Origin: Phoronis australis
Taxonomy: Eukaryota > Phoronida > Phoronidae
Direction of reading: 5' to 3'
Length of the DNA: 64,000 nt
Assembly: GCA_002633005.1 (NCBI GenBank)
Contig: NMRA01000031.1
Span: forward strand, 963,004 to 1,027,003
Positions 23,141 to 34,944 of this stretch are shown here, piece after piece (the stretch's first letter is position 1; every line of letters starts with the position of its first letter). The notes below the pieces were generated by a model. The model was given only the letters and a program-made list of their open reading frames with translations. It was not told the origin of the DNA and made no database searches. Position numbers and translations under genes: made by a program.

Positions 23141-24500
23141 CATTTTATCTCTGTATCTTTGAAGTTCGTGGACAGATTCCCACAAAAGTTTGGCAAATTG
23201 TGGGGAAGACGACAAGGCCTTCCCATTTTCGCACAGGTTCAATGTACTCAGCATCATAGCAGTGGCCTCGAGTAAATTTTGTTGATCCTCTAACATGATT
23301 TGTTAAATCCGAGTGAGTTCATAGATTAGATCCAGAAGGCTTCTCAATGATTCATATTTTCTACTTTTTCTTACGTTTTTTGTCAAAATCCTACTTTTTC
23401 CTAATTTTTGTCAAGATTCATCAATGAACAAATTTCTTGAATGAAGAAGCCTCAAGTAATCAGAATTGAAATAAAATGCAATAGTCATGCTGTTTCAGAC
23501 TATTGGATTAAACAATGGCTACTTTTTGACACCAGGAACTGTGGTACTCCAAGGAAGGTTAAGTTTGAAATAAGGGTGCTCATCCTTCAGTGGCTGAAAT
23601 AGGGGAAAAGATGGATATTGCCTGGTATCAACTGGCTAAGTTTTGGTTAATTAAATGGTATTCTCCATTTTGTAAATTCCTTAAGTTTTCTTTCATAATT
23701 TAGTTCTTTTTCTGTACATTTTTCCAGATTGTAATGTTGGGACGTAATGCTGCAATAGGAGTTTGTGTGCATTACACTTTGCGGCAATTTCAAGTTCACG
23801 GCATCTTGCAGTTGTAGTTGCTCTAACTGTTCCTAATTGTCCTACTTTTTGCGAAAAGCTGTTGTGAGGCTTGAGTCCTGGATACAGAACACTCAAATCC
23901 GTCTAATCTGAGTGTGGTCTCTGAAAAACTTAGCTTTTTCGGCAGACGACATCTTCATATCAGCTCAATATTGGGTCAGGAAAGTACACGTTAATGCACA
24001 TTTTTATTTATCACGATGTTTACAGAAGCAGCAATAGTGTAGATCTACATAGAAAGAGGAAATTGCGTCAACTGAATGTAAATTTTCACAATCTTTCTAG
24101 TCCAGTTATTTTCCGCTGGTAGTCGGTCAGAGTCTGGAATAGAATGAATGAAGCAACCGTAAGGATGTAAACGTACTTTCGCTGGCTGTCAATCCAGGTG
24201 CCAGTATATAGTAACATGGAATTTTTTTAGGAAGTATCTATCTTGACTTTCAGTTAAAAGGAACTATTATATATGGCTTGCAGAAATAAAGTTTACTCAA
24301 AGGGAATGGTCACGTGAGTACTGGCAACAAATTCTTGGATTAATGGGAGACGTTCTTTCAAGTAATGGCAACGTTTCGGTTGATCACATGTGACCGGATA
24401 CCAGTGGCCAGGAGGATAAGGAGGCAATTTAACTTCTGTTTAAACACATCTAATCACATGATCTACAAAAAGGTCAAATATTCCCTATGCCCNTCCGCTG
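23141..24500. other. Intergenic between converging genes, no gene seen
   Basis: No exon recognised on either strand. One N at 24493 marks an unresolved base or join. Confidence 0.35.
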
Positions 24501-24516
24501 CGGAAAACAGTACAAG

Positions 24517-25080
24517 CAACAAAGGGTTCTTAAACGAGTACCTGTCCGGCGCGTAGACATGTGCTTAGGCTTAATCTTCGGGTACTTGCTTAATTTACGC
24601 GTACTTTTAGTTCTTAAGCGATCATCGTTCTGCTCTCATCAACGCGTACTTTAGACCGTGCCACAGTCTCGACTGGCCCCAGTAGAGACGGTTAAAGGAG
24701 CTTCAAACGCTGGAAGTTTTTCGGCGAATGATGCCTCGCACTGATTGCTGTGAAGTACCGTTTGCTCACACAGGGACACCTTAGGACTGAGGCCGTTGAT
24801 GTCTTTAATTCCTTCCAATTAGAACATAAACCTCAAACTTTTTTTCGAACAATCCTTCGTTCCGTTGCCAATATCGGCAACTGACCATTTTTAACACTGC
24901 GCGCGCTAAAATAGGGCGTGAACGCGTAAATTGAGCAAACGTGCGCGTTGAATACGAGCCGATCGATGATGGTTTAAGAACTAACAGCATGCATAGATTA
25001 AGCAAAAGTACGTGTAGATTGTGCGAATGTACGCGCACATTTCTACACAGACAGGTACTCGTTTTAGAACCCTTTGGCGC
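24517..25080. repeat. Imperfect inverted repeat (foldback element)
   Basis: aaagggttcttaaacgagta at 24518 returns on the opposite strand as aaagggttctaaaacgagta (about 25076-25057). Homology continues inward with gaps: acgcgtacttttagttctta against acgtacttttgc..gttagttctta, and tcaacgcgtac against tcaacgcgcac. Arms are about 170 bp around a ~220-bp centre. Confidence 0.6.
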
Positions 25081-25281
25081 TTCATACAGTACCTCCTGGT
25101 ACAGACAGATGGCGATAAAACCCAAAGGTCCCACGTGATCATTCTCCATTGCTTCCTGAAAGTCTCCCACTGACTTAAAACACGTATAGTAGCACACTTA
25201 TCAATGAGTCAACTGTTAAATAACATGACATTTCGGGACAAGCCGTAAGTTTCCTGACATTACCTCACGATTTGTTCAACT

Positions 25282-25349
25282 TTAGTACACCTTTTCTTCC
25301 TTCAGGTACTTGGCAAGCTCCCAGGCCATGTCATCGTCAAACTCGTCCT
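25282..25349 (-). CDS. Cationic peptide terminal exon: acidic tail and stop
   Basis: Acceptor GTGTATTTGCAG; two bases complete Glu, then DEFDDDMAWELAKYLKEEKV, Tyr and TAA. Eight acidic residues lie among these 21 codons. Phase fits the preceding exon exactly. Confidence 0.7.
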
Positions 25350-28300
25350 CTGCAAATACACTCTTGATGCGTACAAAATTGTATTCACTGTCCAATGTCC
25401 GTGAACATGTAAGAGTTGAAATGGTTCTCAACTTCGTTTTATTTTGCATTAATCAGTTTCATGTTTTCACCAGAAAACTTTGACAAAGACCAAAAACCTG
25501 TCGGTAAAACTGTTTATAAATAAACTCTGAAAGAAAATCAAAAATGTTTTCATCCCTGCACTGTTAGTAGTGGACTGCCTTTTCTTAGCAACTCATGACC
25601 GCGGGAAGAGGCTCTGTTTTAACCTGTTAAACTAACACTAGACTTACTCAAATGTTTTCATTTTTGAAATAAAAAGTTTTAACAACATTTAATTAAGATT
25701 AAAATTCCGAAATTTCGATTATTTTTATAGGAGCGAGTTTCTCCCGTTTCGGCGGTTTTGGTTATGCGAATCAACACCGAAACGGGTCGGCTTTATGTGT
25801 GACCACTACTGCACATTCAGTTTTCAACAAAAACGAAATTAATAACTAACCATAACGATAAAGATGGTGGTAATTATTATGAGTGAGGTATAAACAATTA
25901 AACTGTACAAAGTCTCCTCTGCACTTCCCGAGAAGATGAAAACCCCACCCGAGACGATATTTGAGAGGGGGGAGTACTCACCCGAAACGAGATACTGCTT
26001 CACGTGGCTAACAAACTTTGTTTTATGGGAGAATCCCACCCTTCTTGAAAGGTACTATACACCACTGCCTTTAGTGATACCCTGGGAGTATGTTACTCTC
26101 AAATGATACCTGGAGTCAGCGCTTGCATTTGAAATTGACTTGAAAACATTGATCATATTTGTGATGTCAAAGAACTAAAGGTGGTCAACAGGTGGCGTGC
26201 AGACTTGAAATGTTTGCTAAAGTTAACAAAGTTGAGAATGATTTAGATACCTATTCCCCTGGTGTCTTCGTTGAGATCCGCGGAATCGCCAAGTAGTTCG
26301 TCCTTATGTTTGGCTGTGGAAGGAAACAATGAAGATATTGGCGAAGTGTTTGTTGTAAAAACTCATTTCAGCGTTACAAAAAGGCACTATTATCTTTTGT
26401 TGTGTCTCCCTGTAAGTAATTGAAANCCCACGCTCTGCACTAAACGCTACTCTTGTTTCTACTGCATAATTGGAAAACATATCTGTGATCATATCGTCGC
26501 TCTACCGTTGGGTTGCAGACAAATCGTTAAGTGCGGACATGTGTTTGTGCAACACAAAGCTGATCAGGTTATCCTCCTGTATAATGTCGTGGAACGAACT
26601 CAATTGAAATAAAGTAACCTAGTCGAAATATCGGGGAATTAATAGTTGAATTTGTTTTTACTAATAAACGGTTTTATACTAACCGAGTAAGCCCACGTAC
26701 TTGTATCACCGTCGTACGGCTTGAAAATTTGTTTCAAGAGACCAATATACATTTTCTGCAGTTCGTGACCATTTTTATGTGAATAATGTTATTTTCATTA
26801 GTTTGCCAAAAAAATTATTTAAAGGAGCATATTTCCGACAATGTAATTGTTCTTCAACAATCTAATTTTGTTACGTTAGAGACATTTTTAAATCATATTA
26901 ACTGTGTTCATTAGGTTTTGTAAATTCGTCGTAACGTTGACCTGGCAAACTGGTAACATCGCTTTTGAGCGCTTACTATATAAGACTTGACCATCCAATA
27001 TCGCTAACTATATAAGGCTTGACCATCCAATCTTGCTTTCTATGTAAGGCTTGACCGTCCAATCTCACTTAGGCTATATAAGTCTTGGCCATCCAATCTC
27101 GGACTGCGGATGGGAAAGACGTGCTTTCAGATGGGAAAGTCAGACTCTAAAGTACGATGAATGGGCGAAAAATACCGTAAAACGTAATGATTGTAATGAT
27201 GAGGCTGAACCACTTCTTTCAGTTTTCCAACCAATAGGGAGTGTAAGTATCTTCGTGATCATAACATTTGCATCGCAAGGGGGCGCCATCCGTCGCATCG
27301 AAAATTAGTTTGGCGTCACACTGAATTACACCTAAACGAAAAACTTGCGAATTAAACTTGCGACAAGTATGATGTATAGTCAACATGAAAAGTTGATATT
27401 CATTGCAAAAGTGAGTTTTAATGATCTGTTAATCTTTACCGTTCGCAAGCCAAAGTTGTACGATTATCTTACTGAAGCGCAGTCAGATATTTCCACATCT
27501 GGTATGTTCAAATGAAAAGGCACAATTCTTGGAATATTGTGCATCAAAAACAATGCTACGTTGCTGTTTCTGCCTTTGATAACTACGCCAACTTCCCTTT
27601 TGCACATATTGTCTCTTAGTTTGTCGAGCTATTTTTGACAATATGATGTTTGGCAGGACGAGGCGAGCCGATCGATTCGTCGACTAGACGGTCTCGTCAC
27701 CTGGTGGTGACTGGATTCGCTGATTAATCAAGGAATGTGCTACACTCACAACCCCGCCCCCAAAAAGACTAGTGTGAACTGGTTTGAAATATACTTACGT
27801 CTCTCTTCCCATTCATTAGGTGCGAGGCTCCTTTACGCAAGACACTGAAATCGGGACAAAATAGGCTCTAGTACTGGTCGTGACCGTTTCAGTCTTGCTA
27901 GACGAAAAAATAAACGATACTCTCCGCTTCGCTTTAGTGACAACTTTATATAACCTGGTAAATCTCACCAACTGCCAAATTGCACTGTTTTCTTTTTTCT
28001 TAAATACTTCTAGCGCTCCGGCGAATGCACACAATATTTTTCAATAAATTGTCTGTAATGGTAAGGATGTGGTAAAGCAGCATTTTGGTACTATGACTAT
28101 CATTCGTGAAAAAATGAGAAATAGAAACTTCAAGTGGGGACGGTGGCATAAGCTGGAAACGGAAAAATATACGTTTTCAAAATAGGACTATTTTAGAGTC
28201 TTCAATTTACCATAAAATTGATGTTTCTAGTTATTATCTGGCAGACATCGGGCAGATGTCTCACAACTTTGTGCGTCCAATGGACGCGGTTGTACTGTGA

Positions 28301-30034
28301 ACTTTTATCCCGTCTGCGCCATTATCGCAAAAACGGACTAGAATTTGAATACTAGAAATAGTGTTAAATGGTATGATATTTACAATGGGACTCCGAGAAT
28401 GACTTGAAAGTCGCTGACCTCAACGTAAAGGCCGAACGAAACAAATTTTAGAACTAAATCAATTTTGATGGAAATAGCTAGGTTAGATAATCTCCAAACG
28501 AAGATATTACATACTTGTGAAATATTATTAGGAAAACTTTGTTGGTATTCGTTCGATGATTGTCTAAATACATGTTTTTCACAATCATTATAGTAATGGA
28601 GATGCTCGTGTGCTACTTGCACGAATTCGCGCATGCTCATTCAATGCGAAGTTAGTCCATTTCCGTGTGACGTTGTCATGTACATATATAAATTATAACG
28701 TCGAACGGAAAATGACGAATATTGTGAATGAGCGTGATTATTCTTGAAAATAACAATAATTGTTTTACAGCCCAGGGATATTCCTGACCAGGTTTGAACC
28801 TGTGCCCTTTGGGCGCACCTGATGATAAAAAGTGTGCCTTTTTCAATAAGTTGTGCCCACTAGGCATAGTCTAATAAAAGTGGTAACATATGAAACAGAA
28901 ACTCCAAGGGCAATCAAAATAAGAACACAGTCATGTTTTACCCTACTAAGTTGACTAGAATCTTGCATTTTTGGAAGAGTGTTGCGTTTTAAAAGATGCG
29001 CCTGGGGAGCGCACTGCTGTGGTGTACTTGTGCCTTTTTATTTTTTGATGCACTAATGGCGCAAAAGCGCAGTCCAGGAATGTCCCTTGCAGTGCCACCA
29101 ACGTATGCATGTAGAACTTACTAGTTGACTGCCTTGCTTTTAGCCCAATTAACCACGCGTCTCCACACCCTTCTCACGCGAAAAAACCAAGCGTCGTTCT
29201 CCACCACTACACTCAACAGCAGGGCGAGTACCAGCAAGGTGACGACAGTCTTATTCATCTTGATTCAGCTGCAAATAGCCAGCAGACAATGACGACGATG
29301 AACGTGATGATGACGATTATAATGAATAATGAGTAGTGTAGTAACGGGATACAATATAATAGTTATGAAAGAATAACAATGATGAACATTCGGGGACGGT
29401 TTATGAGCGTGATTGTGATATTCGTCTTCTATGGGGTGGTATCTTTACCATCAATAAAATATGATCCTTAGAACCATCTCCTCACGTGGCGTTGTTTTGA
29501 AAGTGTTGGAATGCATGCGAATTCTTTTTGCTCACATGGGTTGTTTGTTCTTTTATTATTGTTTCGTGTGGGACATGTTGCTTGTCAATAACGGCAATAA
29601 AACAATACGTCATTTCAGCCCAACGAGTGCATTATTCTAAAACTCTCGACAAATAAGAAAATTTAGACAGTTTGAAGATGTCAGTTGTTTTACTTTCACC
29701 GATTAAGAGCATCATACAGAAATCGAAGGTAAGTATGTGACTAAATTATATAAAACACAGCTCTTTATTGTGTTGCGTTTTTTTTCACCGAGTTTTTGAA
29801 CGTTCCTAAAAGGAGAGTTCAATGTTATTCAGCTGTGGCAGCCATATTGTTAGTGCTGCATAAAACAGTCGTCTGCTCAGAACTCCAAGCAGTAAGCGCG
29901 TAAACTAGTTAAACAACTAAATATTTTTTTACTTAAAGCGCCAAAGTTGAAATAATTGAATAAATCTTACACAAATACCTACCGTGTCCTCCAGAAGATC
30001 CTATGAACAACCAAAGATCTTCGTTAGATGACGA
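25282..30034 (-). CDS. Secreted cationic amidated peptide precursor (antimicrobial-peptide-like), 5 exons
   Basis: Minus-strand exons: 5' untranslated ~30034-29983; 29268-29122 (ATG at 29258); 27844-27799; 26313-26251; 25349-25282 (TAA). Residues 1-23 are a signal peptide (hydrophobic TVVTLLVLALLLSVVV, cleavage after ENDA). The predicted mature peptide, 24-57, starts WFFRVRRVWRRVVNWAK. It has nine Arg/Lys, no acidic residue and three Trp. Gly58-Lys59-Arg60 then gives cleavage and C-terminal amidation. The rest is an acidic tail (DELLGDSADLNEDTRGI, then EDEFDDDMAWELAKYLKEEK). Total is 100 or 105 residues depending on the splice at exon 3/4. Signal, cationic helix and anionic tail match the layout of precursors such as ascidian styelins; I do not recognise the sequence itself. 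A basic neuropeptide precursor is the alternative. Confidence 0.75.
26251..26313 (-). CDS. Cationic peptide exon: acidic tail, first part
   Basis: Acceptor TTTCCTTCCACAG and donor GTATCT. The frame that joins the next exon reads KHKDELLGDSADLNEDTRGI then one base. To reach it from the previous exon, either the GTAT donor (end 27795) with this CAG, or the GTAAGT donor with an AAG acceptor 11 nt further (start 26302), must be used. The direct GTAAGT-CAG join gives a frame that stops at the end of this exon. Confidence 0.6.
   Translation of the reverse strand, partial: PNIRTNYLAIPRISTKTPGE
26974..27102. repeat. Four tandem ~32-bp units, each with TATATAAG-like and CCAAT
   Basis: Units of ctatataaggcttgaccatc then caatctcgc start near 26974, 27005, 27037 and 27069. 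They sit in an intron of the cationic peptide gene. Confidence 0.8.
27103..27798. other. Intron of the cationic peptide gene, nothing more seen
   Basis: No exon or repeat with support. Confidence 0.35.
27799..27844 (-). CDS. Cationic peptide exon: end of mature region with GKR site
   Basis: Acceptor CCCGATTTCAG, 46 nt, donor GTAAGT right after GAC. It completes Tyr46 and encodes VLRKGASHLMNGKRD, placing the amidation/processing triplet in its own small exon. A second GT four bases on (exon end 27795) would shift phase by one. Confidence 0.75.
27845..29121. other. Intron of the cationic peptide gene
   Basis: No further exon found on either strand. It contains a weak tRNA-B-box-like patch (aggtttgaacctgtgccc, about 28790) that is too degraded to call. 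Confidence 0.35.
29122..29268 (-). CDS. Cationic peptide exon: signal peptide and N-terminal mature region
   Basis: Acceptor TTTGCAG ends at 29269; the exon begins CTGAATCAAG before ATG at 29258-29256. 45 codons plus two bases (TA) before donor GTAAGT. The frame meets TAG if unspliced; splicing gives TA+T (Tyr46). Confidence 0.8.
29983..30034 (-). other. 5' untranslated exon of the cationic peptide gene
   Basis: Bounded by a TATA box at 30064-30057 (start expected near 30034) and a donor ACACG|GTAGGT at 29983/29982. The coding exon has a strong acceptor (ctatttgcag) just 10 bp before its ATG, so an upstream non-coding exon is needed. Confidence 0.55.
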
Positions 30035-30056
30035 CCCGACTGTAACCCACGTGCAG

Positions 30057-30064
30057 TTTTTATA
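30057..30064 (-). promoter_or_regulatory. TATA box of the cationic peptide gene
   Basis: TATAAAAA on the minus strand, with an E-box CACGTG 4 bp downstream (30053-30048). It lies about 800 bp before the start codon and just ahead of a usable 5' UTR donor. Confidence 0.55.
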
Positions 30065-30106
30065 GAGTTCATGGCGATCGTTCGTGTGGGAAGAAGGTCC
30101 GGGAGC

Positions 30107-30133
30107 GCACGACTTCTTATATTAAAGTCGTGC
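30107..30133. promoter_or_regulatory. Perfect 9-bp inverted repeat upstream of the TATA box
   Basis: gcacgactt and aagtcgtgc with a 9-bp AT-rich centre, 43-69 bp upstream of the TATA box. The spacing suits a dimer binding site, but no factor can be named. Confidence 0.35.
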
Positions 30134-33100
30134 TGACATCAAGGGTAGTTGCAAAGAAGACAAAACATTTTACAATTTTTTATGCTCGTGACATGGCAAG
30201 TGAAAAAAGACAAACTGATTGATTTCATACAAAACATCTTTGCAATAAAAAATGAATGAAAAAAGTCGCCGATAGCAATCACGAAACACTAATTTTTTAC
30301 CAGGCAAGTTAGTGCGTTTTAGCATGGGAACCAATAAAAATGACGTCACTACCAATAATATCTGCCGTGAGGTAATCTAAACTGTTTTGTGGAACGCAGA
30401 ATTTCAGCCATCACAACTACACATACAAACGAAATTTTTACAATAATATAACGATTACCTCTACACACGTTCGTTACGGCTTTAGTGCAGCCTCGGCTTG
30501 TAACCCATAAATCCACATGTTTTTTTTTACCTACAGAAATCACCATTTTCATTAGACATCCCCCTATTGTGCGTGTTGACGTTTTATGGAGTGACGATTC
30601 TGAATAAAACATATCAAATACCAACACAATAGACGAGATTGCATCATACAACAGTTGTCTTTATAGAGTATATCTATGTGCATGCTCTCCTGCCCACTAT
30701 GCATCGTGTTTTTTTTATATTTCAATAAGTCTAACTTCATAAATGCAGAGCCCTGTTTTCTGAAAAGGCCATGCAATACATTCGTACCGCTCTCACACAC
30801 ACCTCGTGACCTTAATCAAGTATAGTTAGCAGCACTAGGGGCCCTAACAGATTTGGAATTAGCGTGAGCATGTATTCTATTCCACAAGAATTTATATGTT
30901 AACTTTTTGAATTATGCATTCAAATGCAATCGCAAAATACTGCTTCCATTCAATTTCTCATTTTCAACAAATGACCAAGAATTATTTCTTTGTTTTGCAT
31001 CGCGCTTGTTTGTTGTGATGCGTGTGAGCTTCTGGTAGACTTCGTTACATTTTCTAGTCGTGATCAACAAACAATCAAATTATACCCCTTTGAGGCATAC
31101 TTCACGTTTTTAAAGAAATAATTTACAATAAAGATATTAAGACTCGCTTCCTTGATGTTTGGCTCTTCAAGGTTTTTTTTTTGTTTTGTTATCGGTCTGA
31201 GTAATTGAAGTGGTGTTGAGGGTTATATCTAAAACGGATCCTATCGAATAACAACATAATAACAACATGATCGTGTCTTGAAGTAAACATCAAGAAAGGC
31301 TTAGCAGAAGTTTTTTTAATACTTCTAAAATCATTTGATTAGACCTTTCTGCCAAATATGATTGGACGAGGTGTCGTGACCAGGAAGTAACTTAAATACT
31401 TACATTTATGAATTAATATCTTGGCGAAACTGCCAGTACAGACAAGTTATATTTCAGGTTTAGGCGACCAAGATCAAATTCTCTGCCTTTCACCAATCTG
31501 TTGTTTTTAATAGATAACATTTCACTAACATAATGTATGACTACGCATATTAATCGTCACCATTTCCTGAGGTGGGAGGCTAAAGCACTGGCGTGTCTAC
31601 AAACTTGAAAACACAGGTGTATCTGTAATGTAGCGTTCTTACGGTGGTCGGGGGCTGTTGCAACTATCGGAAAGGAAATTTTCAGTGTAAACCCTAAAAC
31701 GGCGTGGTGACGGCGCTTTTCTGATCAGGGGTTGATGAAATCAACATTTTTTGTTAAATTTTAAACATTGAATCAAGTAGGAGTTGTATCAATGAAATAC
31801 GAACATTCTAAATTAGATCTACTTTTCCATCGAAAGCGACCCCAAACTACCCCAAACTAATATAAATAGGAATTTGTCGTTTCCGTGATGTACGTCCTTT
31901 ATTCGGAGGCAGTCATTCACAACCACAGAAAAATAGACGAGGAAGTGGAGTAAATTGGAAAGCGTCCCATGTCTTTCTTTCGTTGCCTTTGAAATTACTT
32001 ACTCTTTATGCGACTTCAGCGAGAACGTGACGTCGGTTGTCCCCCGCTGCTCTCCGCCGACGTGGGTAGACACAATGCCTACCTTGGCATTTAACGTCAA
32101 TATAATGCGTCTGGCTATAGTCAGGCCAATTTTCATTTTGAACAGAATTTCCGACAATTGGCATTTATTTTGCCATAGTGAAAGTGAACATTGGTTTGAA
32201 AGAAGACGTCGTCACACATAGTATTGACAATAGGAATGATATTGCTAACAACACTAATACTGCTGGTCCCGCGACTGTTAGTCTGGCACTTCATAGTTGT
32301 TTTGTACGGATGAGTATATACAATACAAGACATTACTGTCCAGAAAATGAATACTGATTATTTCAGGGTAACAAGTATTCCTTTCATCAATAAGTTATTT
32401 AGATGAAGCAATTAATAACCGTATACATAATTACACAAATAAATATAAAAGGAAGTATAGTTGCTCCTGGTATATACTGCCCCTACTCATTCCGAGATCT
32501 GCACTCATCACCTAAAAAACTCCCGCCCGCATCAATTTCAGCAGAGGTCTCGTGTTTTTTAAAAAGTTGCGCAAAGGCACTTAAGCTTAGGCCATGATTT
32601 GTCAAGCTATGAAAATCCCGCACCATTGCGCTCGGTTCAGGTGGATTTTTGAAGAAAAACCCCTCTAACAGAGGCCGCCGCCATTATTGTGTCACGGACC
32701 GTGGCGACACCTAGCGGGAGTGTGTGCCCAGACGAAGTACGCAAGGCGTTGACTACGGCCGATTTTAGTTTGTCAAATTCAAAATTGTGAAGTGTCTTTG
32801 TTTAAAATATTGAAAACAAAAAACCATGAGGTAGTGCAATGGAAAATACTCATAGGCAAAATATAAAGTATATCAAGAAAAAAATTTGGCAGTAAAGGTA
32901 ATAGATATTGCGATAAAAATACATCATAAGGAAGAGTGTGACTTAGTAATCAGAGGTAAACACGTGAAAATAGATGATTGGAGGGTGAGCAGGTACAGAA
33001 CCTGTAGGATTTTGTACAGGGGGGTCAGGGAAGTAACCAACATGATATAGATCTGCTGAAGAAGAGATAGAAGCAAAAACGGGGGGCACCCTCAAAGGTT

Positions 33101-33390
33101 CAGTGGAGACGGAGATAGCTTTCTTTCCCCAGTATTCCAGGTGTTGATATCAATTAACGGATAAATATTAAAACTTTCAGCGCACAAACATTGTTTTAAA
33201 TTGTAATTGAAAAATTAACAGACTCTCATCCCCCAACCGTCAAATGTCTACTACGACAATGTCCAAAAACTGCGCTCTTACCCCATCCAAACACGGGTCT
33301 AGAACTTTGTTTTGAAAATTCATACCTTATTACATTATACATTCAAGCAGGGGGTCCTGTGCCTAGTTACATAAAACAGCCCCAAATATC
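30134..33390. other. Intergenic between the two divergent secreted-protein genes, left part
   Basis: Predicted ORFs are short and of random character. No exon, RNA or structured repeat I can support. Confidence 0.35.
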
Positions 33391-33399
33391 GGCTTAACA

Positions 33400-33545
33400 C
33401 TCAACAGGGGCAGGTCTAGGATTTTTCTAAAGGGGGGTCGGATTAAAGACTTTTTAAGAAAGGTGACTCAAGTCAACAATTAGAAAATTCTAGTTATGGC
33501 ATCACTAAAATTGAGGGAAAATAGGAGGGACGAATCACTTCGACA
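33400..33545 (+). mobile_element. Interspersed repeat, 'ggggcaggtctaggattttt' family
   Basis: From ggggcaggtctaggattttt to about attgagggaaaataggaggg it matches, in reverse orientation, 46845-46690 and 50905-50745. Shared blocks include aagtcaacaatt and atcactaaaat. It resembles eroded non-autonomous transposons that start AGGGCCGGATCC. Confidence 0.6.
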
Positions 33546-34159
33546 AAGAATCCTCCTGTGCTCAACAGTGGTGCTTAAAACTTTTGCGTATTTTTTCCGT
33601 CTCTGCTTCGAACTTATAACTCGATGTTACCTAGCGCCATCTATTGACCATAACCACACATAACGAAACTGACAAGTTTGAAGCGACTATAAATTCGACT
33701 TTCGTGAAACAATAAATTTTGCTTCAGAATTACCGCTACAAATATGGTCTTCACATGTTCCTTGCTCAAGTTACAGACGATTCCCGGACTCGGTTATACA
33801 TTGCTCTAGATCACACTCTTTTAAATTGGTTTGTCCTGACGGAGTACGTGTCATTTTATGTGCTGATCGTGGTTTGACGAAGTATGCATCACTTGATGTG
33901 CTGATGGCGGTCTGAAGCACTCCGGAACTACCAGAAACCATTCCTGGAATGAGTAAGGAGCAGGTTGAGACCAATATTTCACACCAGAATGTGTTCTAAA
34001 TCAAAAGATATTTTGATGGCTATAACTGTAGCTGCTTTGACAATTCTTGCCGGAATTCCCGGGAAGGCGCACACCCAGCCTAAAAATGTGTGGCTCGAAT
34101 TCAGGGAATGTGGGCCTTTTACTAAGGGTACACGGGTTACGTTCAGAGCTATGAATTGT

Positions 34160-34300
34160 GCATTCGCCGAATTTTGATAGTTCTTGCCTTTTTAAGGGGC
34201 TTTTGTCTTGTTTTCTCACTTTTCGGAGTTTTTGTTTCTCTGAGGCGGATATTTTTGTCCATTTCGCCCTGAGCCCCCCCTCCCCACTAGGTGCGCGCAT
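34160..34300. repeat. Interspersed repeat shared with 52330-52500
   Basis: ggcttttgtcttgttttctc, then tttttgtttctctgaggcgga, recurs at about 52410-52450 with the same order and spacing. Chance ORFs with KSPLKR arise in both from this shared DNA. Confidence 0.65.
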
Positions 34301-34944
34301 GCCCGCGATAAACATGGTATCAAAAAAAAGCTTTGTACATGCATCGGTAATGACAACAAAATTGGCGGGAAAATATTGAAACATAAAATTTTGCCGAAAT
34401 CGGTGTAGATGAAAACAGTAATCACCGCTATTCTACTGAATTCCAAGACCGTTCGACCGGTCACAAGGGAGACTGGGTCGCTTCTCGTGACGTGACGGGA
34501 TTCATCGTTATCTGACAGGATTTTTATTTTCGCAGTCTGACAACAGTGTTGCAGCATAAACAAGGATGAAAAGTAGACATTAATGCTCAGGCTGTGCAGT
34601 TTGTTTTGTTTGGTATTGTTTGGGCGGATGGGTTGGGCTCGTCTAGAGCCTCGGCACTTTTGGTTGTACCGTCACTATTGGAAAACCCGGCATTGTTTTC
34701 GTTCGAACTTTTATACAGCCCCAGAGGATTTTCATCAGTTTGAAAATAGAAAATGTAGAAACAGGAAAAACATTTTAAATCCGTCGTTTCAAAGCCCGAA
34801 GTACTGGAAGTGGAACTCGCAACATGTGCGCTGAGTTAATTGCCTCTTAGCGTTGTCTCTTGTTGCGTTTGCTTTAGCTACTGAATTTCGATCTTGACAA
34901 AAACGAAAATTTATTGCACAGAAAAGCTTTAATCAATAGAATTG

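Noticed and set aside
25350-25410. Longer version of the peptide gene's last exon starting further upstream (adds EYNFVRIKSVFA)
   Set aside because: Stays open, but the acceptors there are poor and out of phase with the preceding exon, whereas the internal GTATTTGCAG fits exactly.
25981-26050. Possible extra exon of the cationic peptide gene (reads FVSHVKQYLVS on -, good GTGAGT donor)
   Set aside because: Its only open frame needs a phase that does not fit either neighbouring exon.
34001-34384. 127-codon ORF on - with KSPLKR
   Set aside because: The same motif appears at 52213-52563 because the two share an interspersed repeat; no protein-like pattern beyond it.
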